Below, in pieces: positions 1 to 7,237 of a stretch of 12,015 nucleotides of DNA. Made by a program: the position numbers and the translations under genes. Numbering within the stretch: position 1 is the stretch's first letter; each line of letters starts with the position of its first letter. This DNA is from Balneolaceae bacterium (GTDB taxonomy: Bacteria; Bacteroidota; Rhodothermia; Balneolales; Balneolaceae). A model generated the notes under the pieces. The model did not search any database. It was not told where the DNA came from and saw only the letters and a list, made by a program, of their open reading frames with translations. Location: assembly GCA_021767245.1 (NCBI GenBank), contig JAASTO010000068.1:1-12015 (forward strand), given 5' to 3'.

Positions 1-308
1 AACCAGCTTGCCACTTCAATTTCTGAAAACACGTCTTTTCCCTGATCCAGGTAATACTGAACCATAGGGGATTCGGTGGGCACACCGGGGCTTACGACTG
101 CAAATTCGGCCTGTTTTGCTACATCGGTATGACCGTTTTCCTCAAAAGGAATGTCAGCCGCTTCAAGTTTTGACCTGAAATCGCGGTTGACCGATCCATG
201 ATCAGTTACAAATACTTCAGCCCCTTTCTTCTTGAGCAAAAGTGCCACAGCTATACCGCTTTTGGCAGCACCGATCACGACGATATGTGTTCCCTTTATA
301 TCTCTCAT
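1..308 (-). CDS. murD: UDP-N-acetylmuramoylalanine--D-glutamate ligase MurD (5' part, cut by window edge)
   Basis: MurD is the cytoplasmic ligase that adds D-glutamate to UDP-MurNAc-L-Ala, the second peptide step of peptidoglycan precursor synthesis. Only the first ~102 codons are in the window. Reading the minus strand from ATG at 308 gives MRDIKGTHIVVIGAAKSGIA, a Rossmann-like N-terminal domain with the G-x-x-x-S-G-x-A loop typical of MurD. It continues with VTDHG and the VVSPGVP motif that MurD proteins carry before their ATP-binding domain. The ATP loop and catalytic part lie beyond position 1. The ATG overlaps the mraY TGA stop (ATGA, 305-308), which suggests translational coupling. The place directly after mraY fits the dcw order of Bacteroidota. 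The frame is open to the edge with no sign of damage. Confidence 0.93.
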   Translation of the reverse strand, partial: MRDIKGTHIVVIGAAKSGIAVALLLKKKGAEVFVTDHGSVNRDFRSKLEAADIPFEENGHTDVAKQAEFAVVSPGVPTESPMVQYYLDQGKDVFSEIEVASW

Positions 309-1441
309 CGGATCTTAAGGGTTAACAAGCTTAGAATTCCCAGTAAAATGGTAATTATCCAAAATCGGACCACGATCTTCTGCTCAGGCCATCCTTTTTT
401 CTCATAATGATGGTGGATTGGGGTCATCAAAAAGACACGTTTACCTTCCCCGTATTTTCGTTTTGTGTACTTGAAATAGGTGGTCTGAATGATCACTGAA
501 AGGGTTTCGAAAAAGAAGATCCCGCAAATAAACGGCAGTAAAAGTTCTTTGTGAAGCATAAGACCAAGAGCACCGAAGGCACCACCAAGGGCAAGGGAAC
601 CGGTATCACCCATAAAAACCGAGGCCGGGTTCGTGTTGTACCAAAGGAACCCGATACAGGCTCCAATAAGTGAGGCGGTAAAGATGGTTAGCTCACCGGC
701 ACCTGGAAGGTACATGATGTCAAGGAAGCCGGAAAAATCAACACGGCCCGAAACGTAGGCGAATATCGCAAAGACGATCCCACAGATCGCTGAGGTTCCG
801 GCAGCAAGTCCATCCAGGCCATCTGTCAAATTAGTAGCGTTACTGACTGCCGTAATAATGAATACGGCAACGGTGATATAAATGATCCAGCCCATGGTGT
901 CACCGAAATAGGCGTAGTCTATGTTCACATTCTTCAAAAATGGAACTGTCGAAAGCGAATTGAAGGATTCAAACTCGGGGTGAAAATAAAGGGTTGCGCC
1001 TACGATCAGGCCTACAAAAACCTGTCCGGCGACCTTGAACCAACCGGCCAGTCCACTCTTGTCTTTTTTGACCACTTTGATATAGTCATCAATAAAGCCT
1101 ACAGCCCCTAAGGTCAGTGTTACAAATACGATGAGCCAGCTGTAAATACTATCAAGGCGTGCCCAGAGTATGGTTGGAATGATAATGGCCAGAATGATGA
1201 TCACACCACCCATGGTAGGGGTTGAGCCTTTGGCCAGGTGATGATCCAGTCCAATATCATCACGGATCACCTCTTTGAGCTGAAGTTTACTCAGCCAGTG
1301 AATGATCTTCTTACCAATGAAAAGACTAATGAGCAGCGAGGTAATGGCAGCAAGTGCCGTTCTCGTAGAGATAAATGCAATAGCACCGGTGCCCGGTACA
1401 TCGTAAACGGAGTCAAGCCAGGTGAATAGTTCGTGCAGCAT
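305..1441 (-). CDS. mraY: Phospho-N-acetylmuramoyl-pentapeptide-transferase MraY
   Basis: MraY is the integral membrane enzyme that transfers phospho-MurNAc-pentapeptide from UDP to undecaprenyl phosphate, giving lipid I. The 378-residue product has the family's alternating hydrophobic helices (about ten) and its signature sites. These are the Asp pair D118-D119 in FIDDYIKV, the N-x-x-N-x-x-D-G-L-D-G loop at 201-211 (NATNLTDGLDG), the D279 site in FMGDTGS (277-283), and the cytoplasmic His loop PIHHHYEKKGW (341-351). Length is slightly above the ~360 of the E. coli protein, as is usual in Bacteroidota. The start ATG overlaps the murE stop by one base (TAATG at 1439-1443) and the stop overlaps murD by four bases, so expression is probably coupled on both sides. 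All catalytic residues look intact. Confidence 0.97.
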   Translation of the reverse strand: MLHELFTWLDSVYDVPGTGAIAFISTRTALAAITSLLISLFIGKKIIHWLSKLQLKEVIRDDIGLDHHLAKGSTPTMGGVIIILAIIIPTILWARLDSIYSWLIVFVTLTLGAVGFIDDYIKVVKKDKSGLAGWFKVAGQVFVGLIVGATLYFHPEFESFNSLSTVPFLKNVNIDYAYFGDTMGWIIYITVAVFIITAVSNATNLTDGLDGLAAGTSAICGIVFAIFAYVSGRVDFSGFLDIMYLPGAGELTIFTASLIGACIGFLWYNTNPASVFMGDTGSLALGGAFGALGLMLHKELLLPFICGIFFFETLSVIIQTTYFKYTKRKYGEGKRVFLMTPIHHHYEKKGWPEQKIVVRFWIITILLGILSLLTLKIR

Positions 1442-2901
1442 TATTGACCCTCCCCAACCTTAAGTTGCAGAAGTTCAGATGCGATCTCACGATCATCAAA
1501 ATGATGCCGTTCACCGTTTATCTCCTGATAATCTTCATGTCCCTTACCGGCTATCAATATGATCTCATTGTCATCAGCTTCCTGAATGGCTTTTTCAATA
1601 GCATCACGCCGATTGGTCACACTCGCCACTTTATCAAGGTTTTCAAAACCTGCAATGATATCAGCAATGATCACGTCCGGGTTTTCTGTTCGGGGATTGT
1701 CGCTCGTAACGATCACTTTATCGGCGAATAATTCGGATACCTTAGCCATCTCAGGTCGCTTCGCAGAATCCCGGTCACCGCCGGCGCCAAATACCACGGT
1801 TAATTTTTGGGAAGCATCTTTTACAGCCGAAAGTGTAGATAGAACATTTTGCAGGGCATCAGGGGTATGGGCATAATCGACAATAACTAAAGGACCCTGT
1901 TCGCCTGAACCTGTTACAGGCTCCATTCTTCCTGGCGCTCCTTTCGCTACTGATAAGGCCTTAATAATATCTTTCGGGTCCAGGCCCAAACATTTACATA
2001 TTAGGTAGGCCTCACCTAAATTGTAAGCATTGAATTTGCCAAGCAGTGGGCTCTCAATTTTTTGGCCGTCTGTAATAATGGAAATACCATTAGCGGTATT
2101 CTCAAGGATATATGCCGAATCATGTTCAAAGCTTAGAGCTATTTTTTGGGCTTTGCATCTCTCCAGCATAAAATTACCGAATTTGTCATCAGTGTTTACA
2201 ACAGCAAATGCCTCCTCACTTAGATTATCAAATAGTCTTCGTTTAGCTTTTGCATATTCTTCAAGAGTTTCATGATAATCCAGGTGATCGTGACTTAAAT
2301 TTGTGAAAGCAGCCACTTTAAATGGCACACCGGCCACCCGATGCTGATCCAGGGCATGAGATGATACTTCCATAACCAGATACTCAGAACCGGCTTCGAC
2401 CATTCTCTGCATGTCGTTGGCCAATTCGAGTGGGTCAGAAGTAGTCAGTTTACTGTCAAATTCATCATCCAAGATTCTCTTACTGACGGTTCCCAGAAGG
2501 GATGCTTTTTTATTACAGGCTCTTAATACCTGATAAACCAAAGTTGCGGTTGTGGTTTTTCCATTGGTTCCGGTGATCCCAACGATCTGCAACTTTCTAG
2601 CCGGATTTCCGGCGAATTCCTGAGCGATGATACCGGTGAGGGCCTTTGTGTTTTCAACCTCGATCACGCAAACATCTTTTTGGCTATAAAATGAATCCTC
2701 ACAGATCACCACAGAAGCTCCACGTTCAACAGCGTTTTCTATGAACATGTGGCCATCAACCCGGGTGCCCCTTACGGCAATAAAAACGGACCGATCTTTG
2801 GCTTCCCGCGAATCAAGTACCGGTGAGCCTAACTCAATACCATAATTGGCATTGGTCACATGCAGTGGATTACAAATTTCTATGAGTCGTTCTAAGGTCA
2901 A
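1441..2901 (-). CDS. murE: UDP-MurNAc-L-Ala-D-Glu:meso-diaminopimelate ligase MurE, TTG start
   Basis: MurE is the cytoplasmic ATP-dependent ligase that adds the third residue of the stem peptide. Of its 486 residues, GTNGKTT (111-117) is the ATP P-loop and TTSDP (153-157) lies in the UDP-substrate region. K220 in the AKRRLF segment is the likely carbamylated lysine. DNPR (401-404) is the motif that goes with meso-diaminopimelate rather than lysine as substrate. The start is unusual: the codon at 2901-2899 is TTG. It follows the ftsI TAA stop with no gap and in the same frame, so no upstream start is possible. The first in-frame ATG is codon 52, which would delete much of the N-terminal domain, so TTG is the best call. 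Translation probably depends on ribosomes terminating on ftsI. The 3' end overlaps mraY by one base. Confidence 0.96.
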   Translation of the reverse strand: MTLERLIEICNPLHVTNANYGIELGSPVLDSREAKDRSVFIAVRGTRVDGHMFIENAVERGASVVICEDSFYSQKDVCVIEVENTKALTGIIAQEFAGNPARKLQIVGITGTNGKTTTATLVYQVLRACNKKASLLGTVSKRILDDEFDSKLTTSDPLELANDMQRMVEAGSEYLVMEVSSHALDQHRVAGVPFKVAAFTNLSHDHLDYHETLEEYAKAKRRLFDNLSEEAFAVVNTDDKFGNFMLERCKAQKIALSFEHDSAYILENTANGISIITDGQKIESPLLGKFNAYNLGEAYLICKCLGLDPKDIIKALSVAKGAPGRMEPVTGSGEQGPLVIVDYAHTPDALQNVLSTLSAVKDASQKLTVVFGAGGDRDSAKRPEMAKVSELFADKVIVTSDNPRTENPDVIIADIIAGFENLDKVASVTNRRDAIEKAIQEADDNEIILIAGKGHEDYQEINGERHHFDDREIASELLQLKVGEGQ

Positions 2902-5073
2902 TTATCTTTTTGTTGCGTTTGTTAGTGTTTCGAGTGATCGTGCTTTTCCTCTAAGAGTGACGGTATATCCTTTTCTTAACCATTCACCCTTTTGAGGATA
3001 CTGAGCAAAAACGGTTCCTGAACCGATGATCTCGGTTTTTAAACCCAGGTCAGCCAGCAGATTTGTGGCTTTTCGCATATTCATGCCTCTCAATTCCGGG
3101 ATCTCAGCATATCCCTCTTTTACAGTCTCACTTTCAGCTTTGGTAAATGTTTCTGAGAGAGTGAGAGAAATTTTATCACCGGCTTTCAGTTCAGTTCCTG
3201 CTTCAGGTATCTGTGCTGCTACATATCCGGAGCTGCCGTTTATTTCATACTGTACATTCAGTTCCTTTAACAATGTTTTGGCTTCTTCTGGGCTTAAGCC
3301 TCTCAGGAAAGGGGCACGAACAGCCAGTGGGGCTTCTTCTTCAATCGTGCTCATGCTACGTTGAATATCATTGTCTAATCCAGCAATGCGAAGGGCAATA
3401 TTTCTAAAAATTGGAGCAGCCGTGAACCCACCATAACCACTAGTTCTGGGTTCATCCAATAGAATGAAGGCCACATACTGAGGGTCATCGACCGGAAAGA
3501 ATCCTACAAAAGACCCTCTGTAATTATTAGTGTACCGGCCATTTACCACTTTTTTTGCTGTACCGGTTTTACCGGCTATTCTGAGGCCTTCAACCTGAGC
3601 AAGATATCCGGTACCGGAATCTGCCACCACACTTTCAAAAACGGGAAGTAATTTTTCGAGGGTTGATTTTTTGGCGATCCTTCTGATCTCAACCGGTTCA
3701 TGTTTCATAACCACCTCGCCGTTTTTATCTTCAATTTTTTCAACCAGGTATGGTCTCATCATCATGCCGTTATTTGCAAAAGCGGCATAGGCCTGAGCGA
3801 TCTGAAGGGAGGTAGTTTGTATCTCGTATCCGTGCGACATCCAGGGCAGGGTCACTAAACTCCATTCATACGGTTTTGCCAGGTTCCCTTGTACTTCACC
3901 GATCAGGTCGATGTTGGTTTCTGTTCCAAAACCCATGTTTCTGGCGTACTGATAAAACACTTCCGGCTTCATCCGCATGGCGATCTCAGCGGTTGCTACA
4001 TTGGATGATTTCTGGATCACTTCTTCAAAGGTAAGGTCTCCAAGCGGATCGTGGTCTCTTAAGACGAGATCATGAATAACGACTTCTCCGTTATCCGGTG
4101 TTTCAAATATTTCGTCAAAACTCACCACGCCCTGCTCAACAGCCGCGACGGCGGTCACCAGTTTAAAAGTTGAGCCGGGTTCGATCATATCGCTGATGGC
4201 AAAATTACGACGATTTTCCTCATCTGAACTTGCAGGATCATTAGGATCGTAGGTCGGATAATTCGCCATGGCTTTAATGGCCCCGGTTTTTGGATCCATG
4301 ATGATCCCGGTTCCATAATTAGCAAGATGTTTTTCAACGCCGGCTTTCAGTTCATCTTCCAGAATGGCTTGGATGTAAGCATCGATGGTGGTATGGAGGG
4401 AGTAACCGTCACGCGGTAATTTTTTGGGGGCGCCGATATATTCAAAAATACGATTGAAAGGGTCCCGGCGAACCTGTCGAACTCCGTCTTCACCTTTTAA
4501 TTCTTCATTATAATAGGCTTCAAGGCCGATACGCCCGTCGGTTTCATGGTTCACAAAGCCAAGTACATGTGAAGCAAGAGGACCAAAGGTGTATTTTCTC
4601 TTATAATTTTCTTCCAGAATAACTCCTTTGATATCCAGGGCTTTTATCTCATCCTTTATAATCACCGACAGTTCGTTTTCTAATACGATATATCGGGATT
4701 GGGGCGGAGCGCTGTTGATCTTATTTCTATAATGAGCTACACTTTTACCGGTCAGTGTGGCTAACTTTTGAATCAGTTTATTTTCAAGCTCCTTAGGTAC
4801 ACCAATACCTCCGTTGTAAGGCACCTTGGGGTCATAAGCAAGGCGGTAATCCACCGCGTTAGTAGCCAGCAAGGTTCCATTGGCGTCATAGATGTTGCCC
4901 CGTTGTGCCGGAATAGGGATCTGATCAATAGCCTGTTTGCTCCACAAAGCGCGAAGTTCTTCACCCTCAAAGTAATTGACGCGAATTAATTGAAACCCTA
5001 AAGCACAGGGTATGAGGAGAACAAACCCTAAAATGATAAACATTCGGCTCAGTATGGCAGTACGTTCGTCCAT
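2902..5073 (-). CDS. ftsI: Division-specific peptidoglycan transpeptidase (FtsI/PBP3-like, class B PBP) with two C-terminal PASTA domains
   Basis: This is a class B penicillin-binding protein that crosslinks septal peptidoglycan in the periplasm, working with FtsW and the FtsL/FtsQ complex. The 723-residue protein has a short cytoplasmic start and one membrane anchor (about 10-30). A dimerisation/pedestal region starting near QRGNIYDANGTLLA follows, then the transpeptidase domain. The active-site motifs are all present: S301-T-F-K304 (nucleophile Ser301), S356-S-N358 and K502-T-G504. After the catalytic domain come two PASTA-like repeats (about 587-641 and 655-709), each with a conserved Pro/Gly pattern. 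They make the protein about 130 residues longer than E. coli FtsI and give it the architecture of SpoVD/PBP2x. PASTA tails on FtsI are known in Bacteroidota. It lies 6 nt after ftsL, with a GGGGAAC stretch next to the ATG, and abuts murE. Confidence 0.95.
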   Translation of the reverse strand: MDERTAILSRMFIILGFVLLIPCALGFQLIRVNYFEGEELRALWSKQAIDQIPIPAQRGNIYDANGTLLATNAVDYRLAYDPKVPYNGGIGVPKELENKLIQKLATLTGKSVAHYRNKINSAPPQSRYIVLENELSVIIKDEIKALDIKGVILEENYKRKYTFGPLASHVLGFVNHETDGRIGLEAYYNEELKGEDGVRQVRRDPFNRIFEYIGAPKKLPRDGYSLHTTIDAYIQAILEDELKAGVEKHLANYGTGIIMDPKTGAIKAMANYPTYDPNDPASSDEENRRNFAISDMIEPGSTFKLVTAVAAVEQGVVSFDEIFETPDNGEVVIHDLVLRDHDPLGDLTFEEVIQKSSNVATAEIAMRMKPEVFYQYARNMGFGTETNIDLIGEVQGNLAKPYEWSLVTLPWMSHGYEIQTTSLQIAQAYAAFANNGMMMRPYLVEKIEDKNGEVVMKHEPVEIRRIAKKSTLEKLLPVFESVVADSGTGYLAQVEGLRIAGKTGTAKKVVNGRYTNNYRGSFVGFFPVDDPQYVAFILLDEPRTSGYGGFTAAPIFRNIALRIAGLDNDIQRSMSTIEEEAPLAVRAPFLRGLSPEEAKTLLKELNVQYEINGSSGYVAAQIPEAGTELKAGDKISLTLSETFTKAESETVKEGYAEIPELRGMNMRKATNLLADLGLKTEIIGSGTVFAQYPQKGEWLRKGYTVTLRGKARSLETLTNATKR

Positions 5074-5079
5074 GTTCCC

Positions 5080-5493
5080 CTATTCCTTTATAACAATGAC
5101 TTTATCTGCCGGACCGCCGTTGATGAAACCCTGGGCTTCCGCCTTGTCATAGATATCGGCGGGGCCAACCATGCGGTCGTATCTCAGTTTCAGTTCGTCA
5201 AATTGGGCACGTGACCGATTGTATTCTGCTTCCAGAAATTGAACTTCTTCAAGCAGCCTTTGGGTAGAAAAAACATGGGTCAAATATGCAAAACCTAAGA
5301 TCCCGATGATGATACTTCCCATAATGATCTTCCAGGGCTTGATCTTTGGAAGGCTGATCTTATCTTTCACCTTATTGGAACCGGAATGCTTTCTATTTGG
5401 GGCTGAACCGATCTTTCCGTTTTCTAAGGGTTTCTCAACCTTGCGGAGGTTTGGTCTTACATCATGTTTCTTAAGTGGTGACTGTACCATCAT
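5080..5493 (-). CDS. ftsL: Cell division protein FtsL-like, small bitopic membrane protein
   Basis: This 137-residue protein fits FtsL by position and build; the primary sequence of FtsL is poorly conserved. It has a long basic cytoplasmic tail (1-54, rich in Lys/Arg). One membrane helix follows (about 55-73, IIMGSIIIGILGFAYLTHVF), then a heptad-like periplasmic segment (about 76-108, LLEEVQFLEAEYNRSRAQFD and on). The C-terminal part, about 108-137, is probably non-helical (GPADIYDKAEAQGFINGGPA). FtsL forms a coiled coil with FtsB and activates the FtsW/FtsI synthase at the septum. It sits between rsmH and ftsI, the standard place. The gene begins 5 nt after the rsmH stop with two consecutive ATG codons; a GAGGGG site overlapping the rsmH stop is a good ribosome binding site for the first. 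Identification rests on topology and synteny, not on catalytic motifs. Confidence 0.85.
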   Translation of the reverse strand: MMVQSPLKKHDVRPNLRKVEKPLENGKIGSAPNRKHSGSNKVKDKISLPKIKPWKIIMGSIIIGILGFAYLTHVFSTQRLLEEVQFLEAEYNRSRAQFDELKLRYDRMVGPADIYDKAEAQGFINGGPADKVIVIKE

Positions 5494-5498
5494 AATGT

Positions 5499-6416
5499 TT
5501 ACCCCTCTGTTTTTTCTGCAATCCTGAGTTTAGCACTCCGGGAGGCTGAATTTCGTTCGATCTCTTCTTTGGATGGTGTTATGAGCTGCTTATTTATCGG
5601 ACGGATCGGGGAAATAGGGTTCCCGTAAAAGTCCTTTTCAACCTTTCCTTTAAAATTACCGGCCTTAAAGAATCGCTTTACAATCCGGTCTTCAAGGGAG
5701 TGATAGGAAATGGCAACAATTCGTCCACCGGGTTTTAATACCTCGAGAGATTGCTCCAATACATTTTCGAGCATTTCCAATTCGCGGTTTACCTCAATTC
5801 GAATGCCCTGAAAAACACGCGCCAAAGATTTTACTTCAAAACGTTGATTCACAACCGATGAGATGACTTTACGTAATTCTCCGGTCGTTTCAATAGGGCG
5901 AGCATCAATGATAGCTCGTGCGATCTTTCTGCTTTGTTTTTCTTCTCCGTAATGAAATATGATATCACGCAGCTTTTCGTAATCGTACTCATTAACCACC
6001 TGATAGGCAGAAACGCCTGACAGGTTGCCCATACGCATATCAAGCGGACCGTCTTCCTGAAAGCTGAAGCCGCGTTCCGGTTCCTTGATCTGATGGGTTG
6101 ATACGCCAAGATCCAAAAGGATTCCGGCTATCTGACTGTGGGTATGGGGAGGTAGGATAGTCGTCAGATAGCCAAAATTGCCTTTTATGGGGATAAAACG
6201 GGAGTCATCGCCAATATGATTTGATGCCGCTTCAAGAGCTTCATCATCCTGGTCGATGCCGTATAGCCGTCCGTTTTCACCAAGCTTTTTTAGTATTTCT
6301 TTAGAATGGCCGCCGCCACCTAAGGTGCCGTCTATATATATGCCATCCTTATCAGTAACGAGAGCATCGACTGATTCGTGAAGCAGTACCGGAATATGTT
6401 CTATATATGAGGTCAT
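5499..6416 (-). CDS. rsmH: 16S rRNA (cytosine(1402)-N(4))-methyltransferase RsmH
   Basis: RsmH (formerly MraW) uses S-adenosylmethionine to methylate N4 of C1402 in the 16S rRNA decoding centre. With the chosen start it has 305 residues, close to the 313 of E. coli. Visible motifs are the SAM-binding loop DGTLGGGGHS (29-38), the acidic end of strand 2 (YGIDQDDEAL), LLDLGVSTHQ, GFSFQEDGPLDMRM, the SYHSLEDRIVK motif and the C-terminal RSAKLRIAEK. An upstream ATG at 6443 would add nine residues and overlap mraZ by 26 nt. The ATG at 6416 is preferred because it gives the usual family N-terminus just before the HIPVLL motif and follows the mraZ TGA by one base (TGATATG); ATG at 6428 is a third option. 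The gene is second in the dcw operon, directly after the regulator mraZ, as in most bacteria. Confidence 0.95.
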   Translation of the reverse strand: MTSYIEHIPVLLHESVDALVTDKDGIYIDGTLGGGGHSKEILKKLGENGRLYGIDQDDEALEAASNHIGDDSRFIPIKGNFGYLTTILPPHTHSQIAGILLDLGVSTHQIKEPERGFSFQEDGPLDMRMGNLSGVSAYQVVNEYDYEKLRDIIFHYGEEKQSRKIARAIIDARPIETTGELRKVISSVVNQRFEVKSLARVFQGIRIEVNRELEMLENVLEQSLEVLKPGGRIVAISYHSLEDRIVKRFFKAGNFKGKVEKDFYGNPISPIRPINKQLITPSKEEIERNSASRSAKLRIAEKTEG

Positions 6417-6417
6417 A

Positions 6418-6885
6418 TCATGCACCATCACTTTCCGGTTCATCTCCCATTACCTGTTCAAAAATTTCTTCAAATGCACCGTCATCCAGGGCTGAATCCA
6501 TTTCATCCAGTTTATCCGGATCCCAAACCTCTATGAATTCACCCATTCCAAGAAATACAGCTTTACCGTTTATAGCAGCGTATTCCATTAGGTCGGAGGG
6601 GAGGGCGATACGGTTTTGCTTATCCAGGGAGACATCCTCAGCATAGCGAAGGAAGTTTCTTTTAGCTAAACGGCCTTTCTTTGTGAAGTTGTTAATGCGG
6701 GATAGCTTAGCTTCGACATTCTCCCATTCGTCTTCGGGATATAGATAAAGACAGGGTTCTTGTCCGCGGACCACGGTGAAGCGTTCTTGTGCAGCAGGGT
6801 TGAGGGATTTGCGCAATTTCGCAGGAAAGGCCACTCGCCCCTTGGCATCTATACTATGCTCGTATTGTCCTTTGAAACTTGGCAC
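6418..6885 (-). CDS. mraZ: Transcriptional regulator MraZ, GTG start
   Basis: MraZ is a DNA-binding protein with two AbrB-like (SpoVT-AbrB fold) half-domains. It forms a ring-shaped oligomer and in other bacteria represses or modulates its own dcw operon by binding GTGGG repeats upstream. The 155-residue product shows both D-x-x-x-R motifs: D13-A-K-G-R17 (in SIDAKGRVAFP) and D88-K-Q-N-R92 (in SLDKQNRIALP). It ends in an acidic tail, as is often seen. The frame is open further upstream to a TTG at 6960. That start would place the MraZ boxes inside the gene and add 25 residues absent from the family, so I chose GTG at 6885, just before the conserved F-K-G-Q-Y-E-H-S segment. No strong Shine-Dalgarno is visible there. 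It is the first gene of the cluster; its own binding boxes lie about 50-75 nt upstream. Confidence 0.95.
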   Translation of the reverse strand: MPSFKGQYEHSIDAKGRVAFPAKLRKSLNPAAQERFTVVRGQEPCLYLYPEDEWENVEAKLSRINNFTKKGRLAKRNFLRYAEDVSLDKQNRIALPSDLMEYAAINGKAVFLGMGEFIEVWDPDKLDEMDSALDDGAFEEIFEQVMGDEPESDGA

Positions 6886-6933
6886 GATATCCCGCGTGTT
6901 TATGATTGCTAAATAACTGTACAGAGATAAGTC

Positions 6934-6958
6934 CCCACTATCTCCCACTTCACCCCAC
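6934..6958 (-). promoter_or_regulatory. MraZ boxes: three GTGGG direct repeats with 10-bp period
   Basis: On the minus strand GTGGG occurs at 6958-6954, 6948-6944 and 6938-6934, an exact 10-bp spacing of 5-bp repeats with 5-bp spacers. This is the operator arrangement known for MraZ, in which adjacent subunits of the ring each contact one repeat. The boxes begin directly after the proposed -10 element of the mraZ promoter and cover the expected transcription start. Bound MraZ would therefore be expected to repress the dcw operon. The site is seen in sequence; binding is inferred from the family. Confidence 0.88.
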
Positions 6959-6988
6959 AATGTACCCTAAAGAGCGACAATGTGTCAA
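6959..6988 (-). promoter_or_regulatory. Candidate promoter of the mraZ/dcw operon
   Basis: The minus strand has a perfect TTGACA (6988-6983), an 18-bp spacer and TACATT (6964-6959), which matches TATAAT at four of six positions. The predicted transcription start falls near 6952, inside the MraZ boxes, giving a leader of about 65-70 nt. Bacteroidota often use a different promoter consensus with a weaker -35, so the assignment is tentative despite the clean TTGACA. Confidence 0.5.
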
Positions 6989-7237
6989 GACCTTTCCATT
7001 AATTCTTTTAATTAGGTTGGGATCTGATCAGAAAGAGCACGAGAAATAATTTCGGGAAAGAAGAAAGTGGCCCTATTGTTATAAAGAAGGCTGATTTTTT
7101 AAATAAAGTCAGGAAAAGTGATGGGTGTGGATGAATAGTGGGAGAGAGTGGTAGAATATCTGAATGGGAAATACAGTTTCATCAGTTGGATAAAACCTGT
7201 GCTTGGATCTTGGACAGATTCAGTGCGTTTTTACGGT
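6989..7237. other. Non-coding remainder of the dmpA-like gene/mraZ intergenic region
   Basis: The gap between the P1 peptidase stop and the mraZ start is 352 bp. Its mraZ-proximal part holds the promoter and MraZ boxes described separately. In the remaining ~250 bp I see no credible gene, tRNA or strong hairpin, and no clear intrinsic terminator for the peptidase gene (only a weak 4-bp pairing around 7090-7112). A purine-rich stretch near 7121-7152 on the plus strand carries imperfect GTGG repeats, discussed under rejected items. Confidence 0.6.

Noticed and set aside
1444..2275. Several plus-strand open frames of 80-96 codons opposite murE
   Set aside because: All are antisense to a well-conserved gene, with no ribosome site or recognisable product.
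6886..6960. A 25-codon upstream extension of mraZ from a TTG at 6960
   Set aside because: It would run through the MraZ boxes and the predicted transcription start, and the extra residues do not resemble any MraZ N-terminus; GTG at 6885 fits the family.
7121..7152. Imperfect GTGG repeats on the plus strand (GTGGA 7127, GTGGG 7138, GTGGT 7148) that look like further MraZ boxes
   Set aside because: Only one is a full GTGGG, spacing is 11 then 10 bp, they point away from mraZ, and the next plus-strand gene is over 1 kb away; the region is generally purine-rich.
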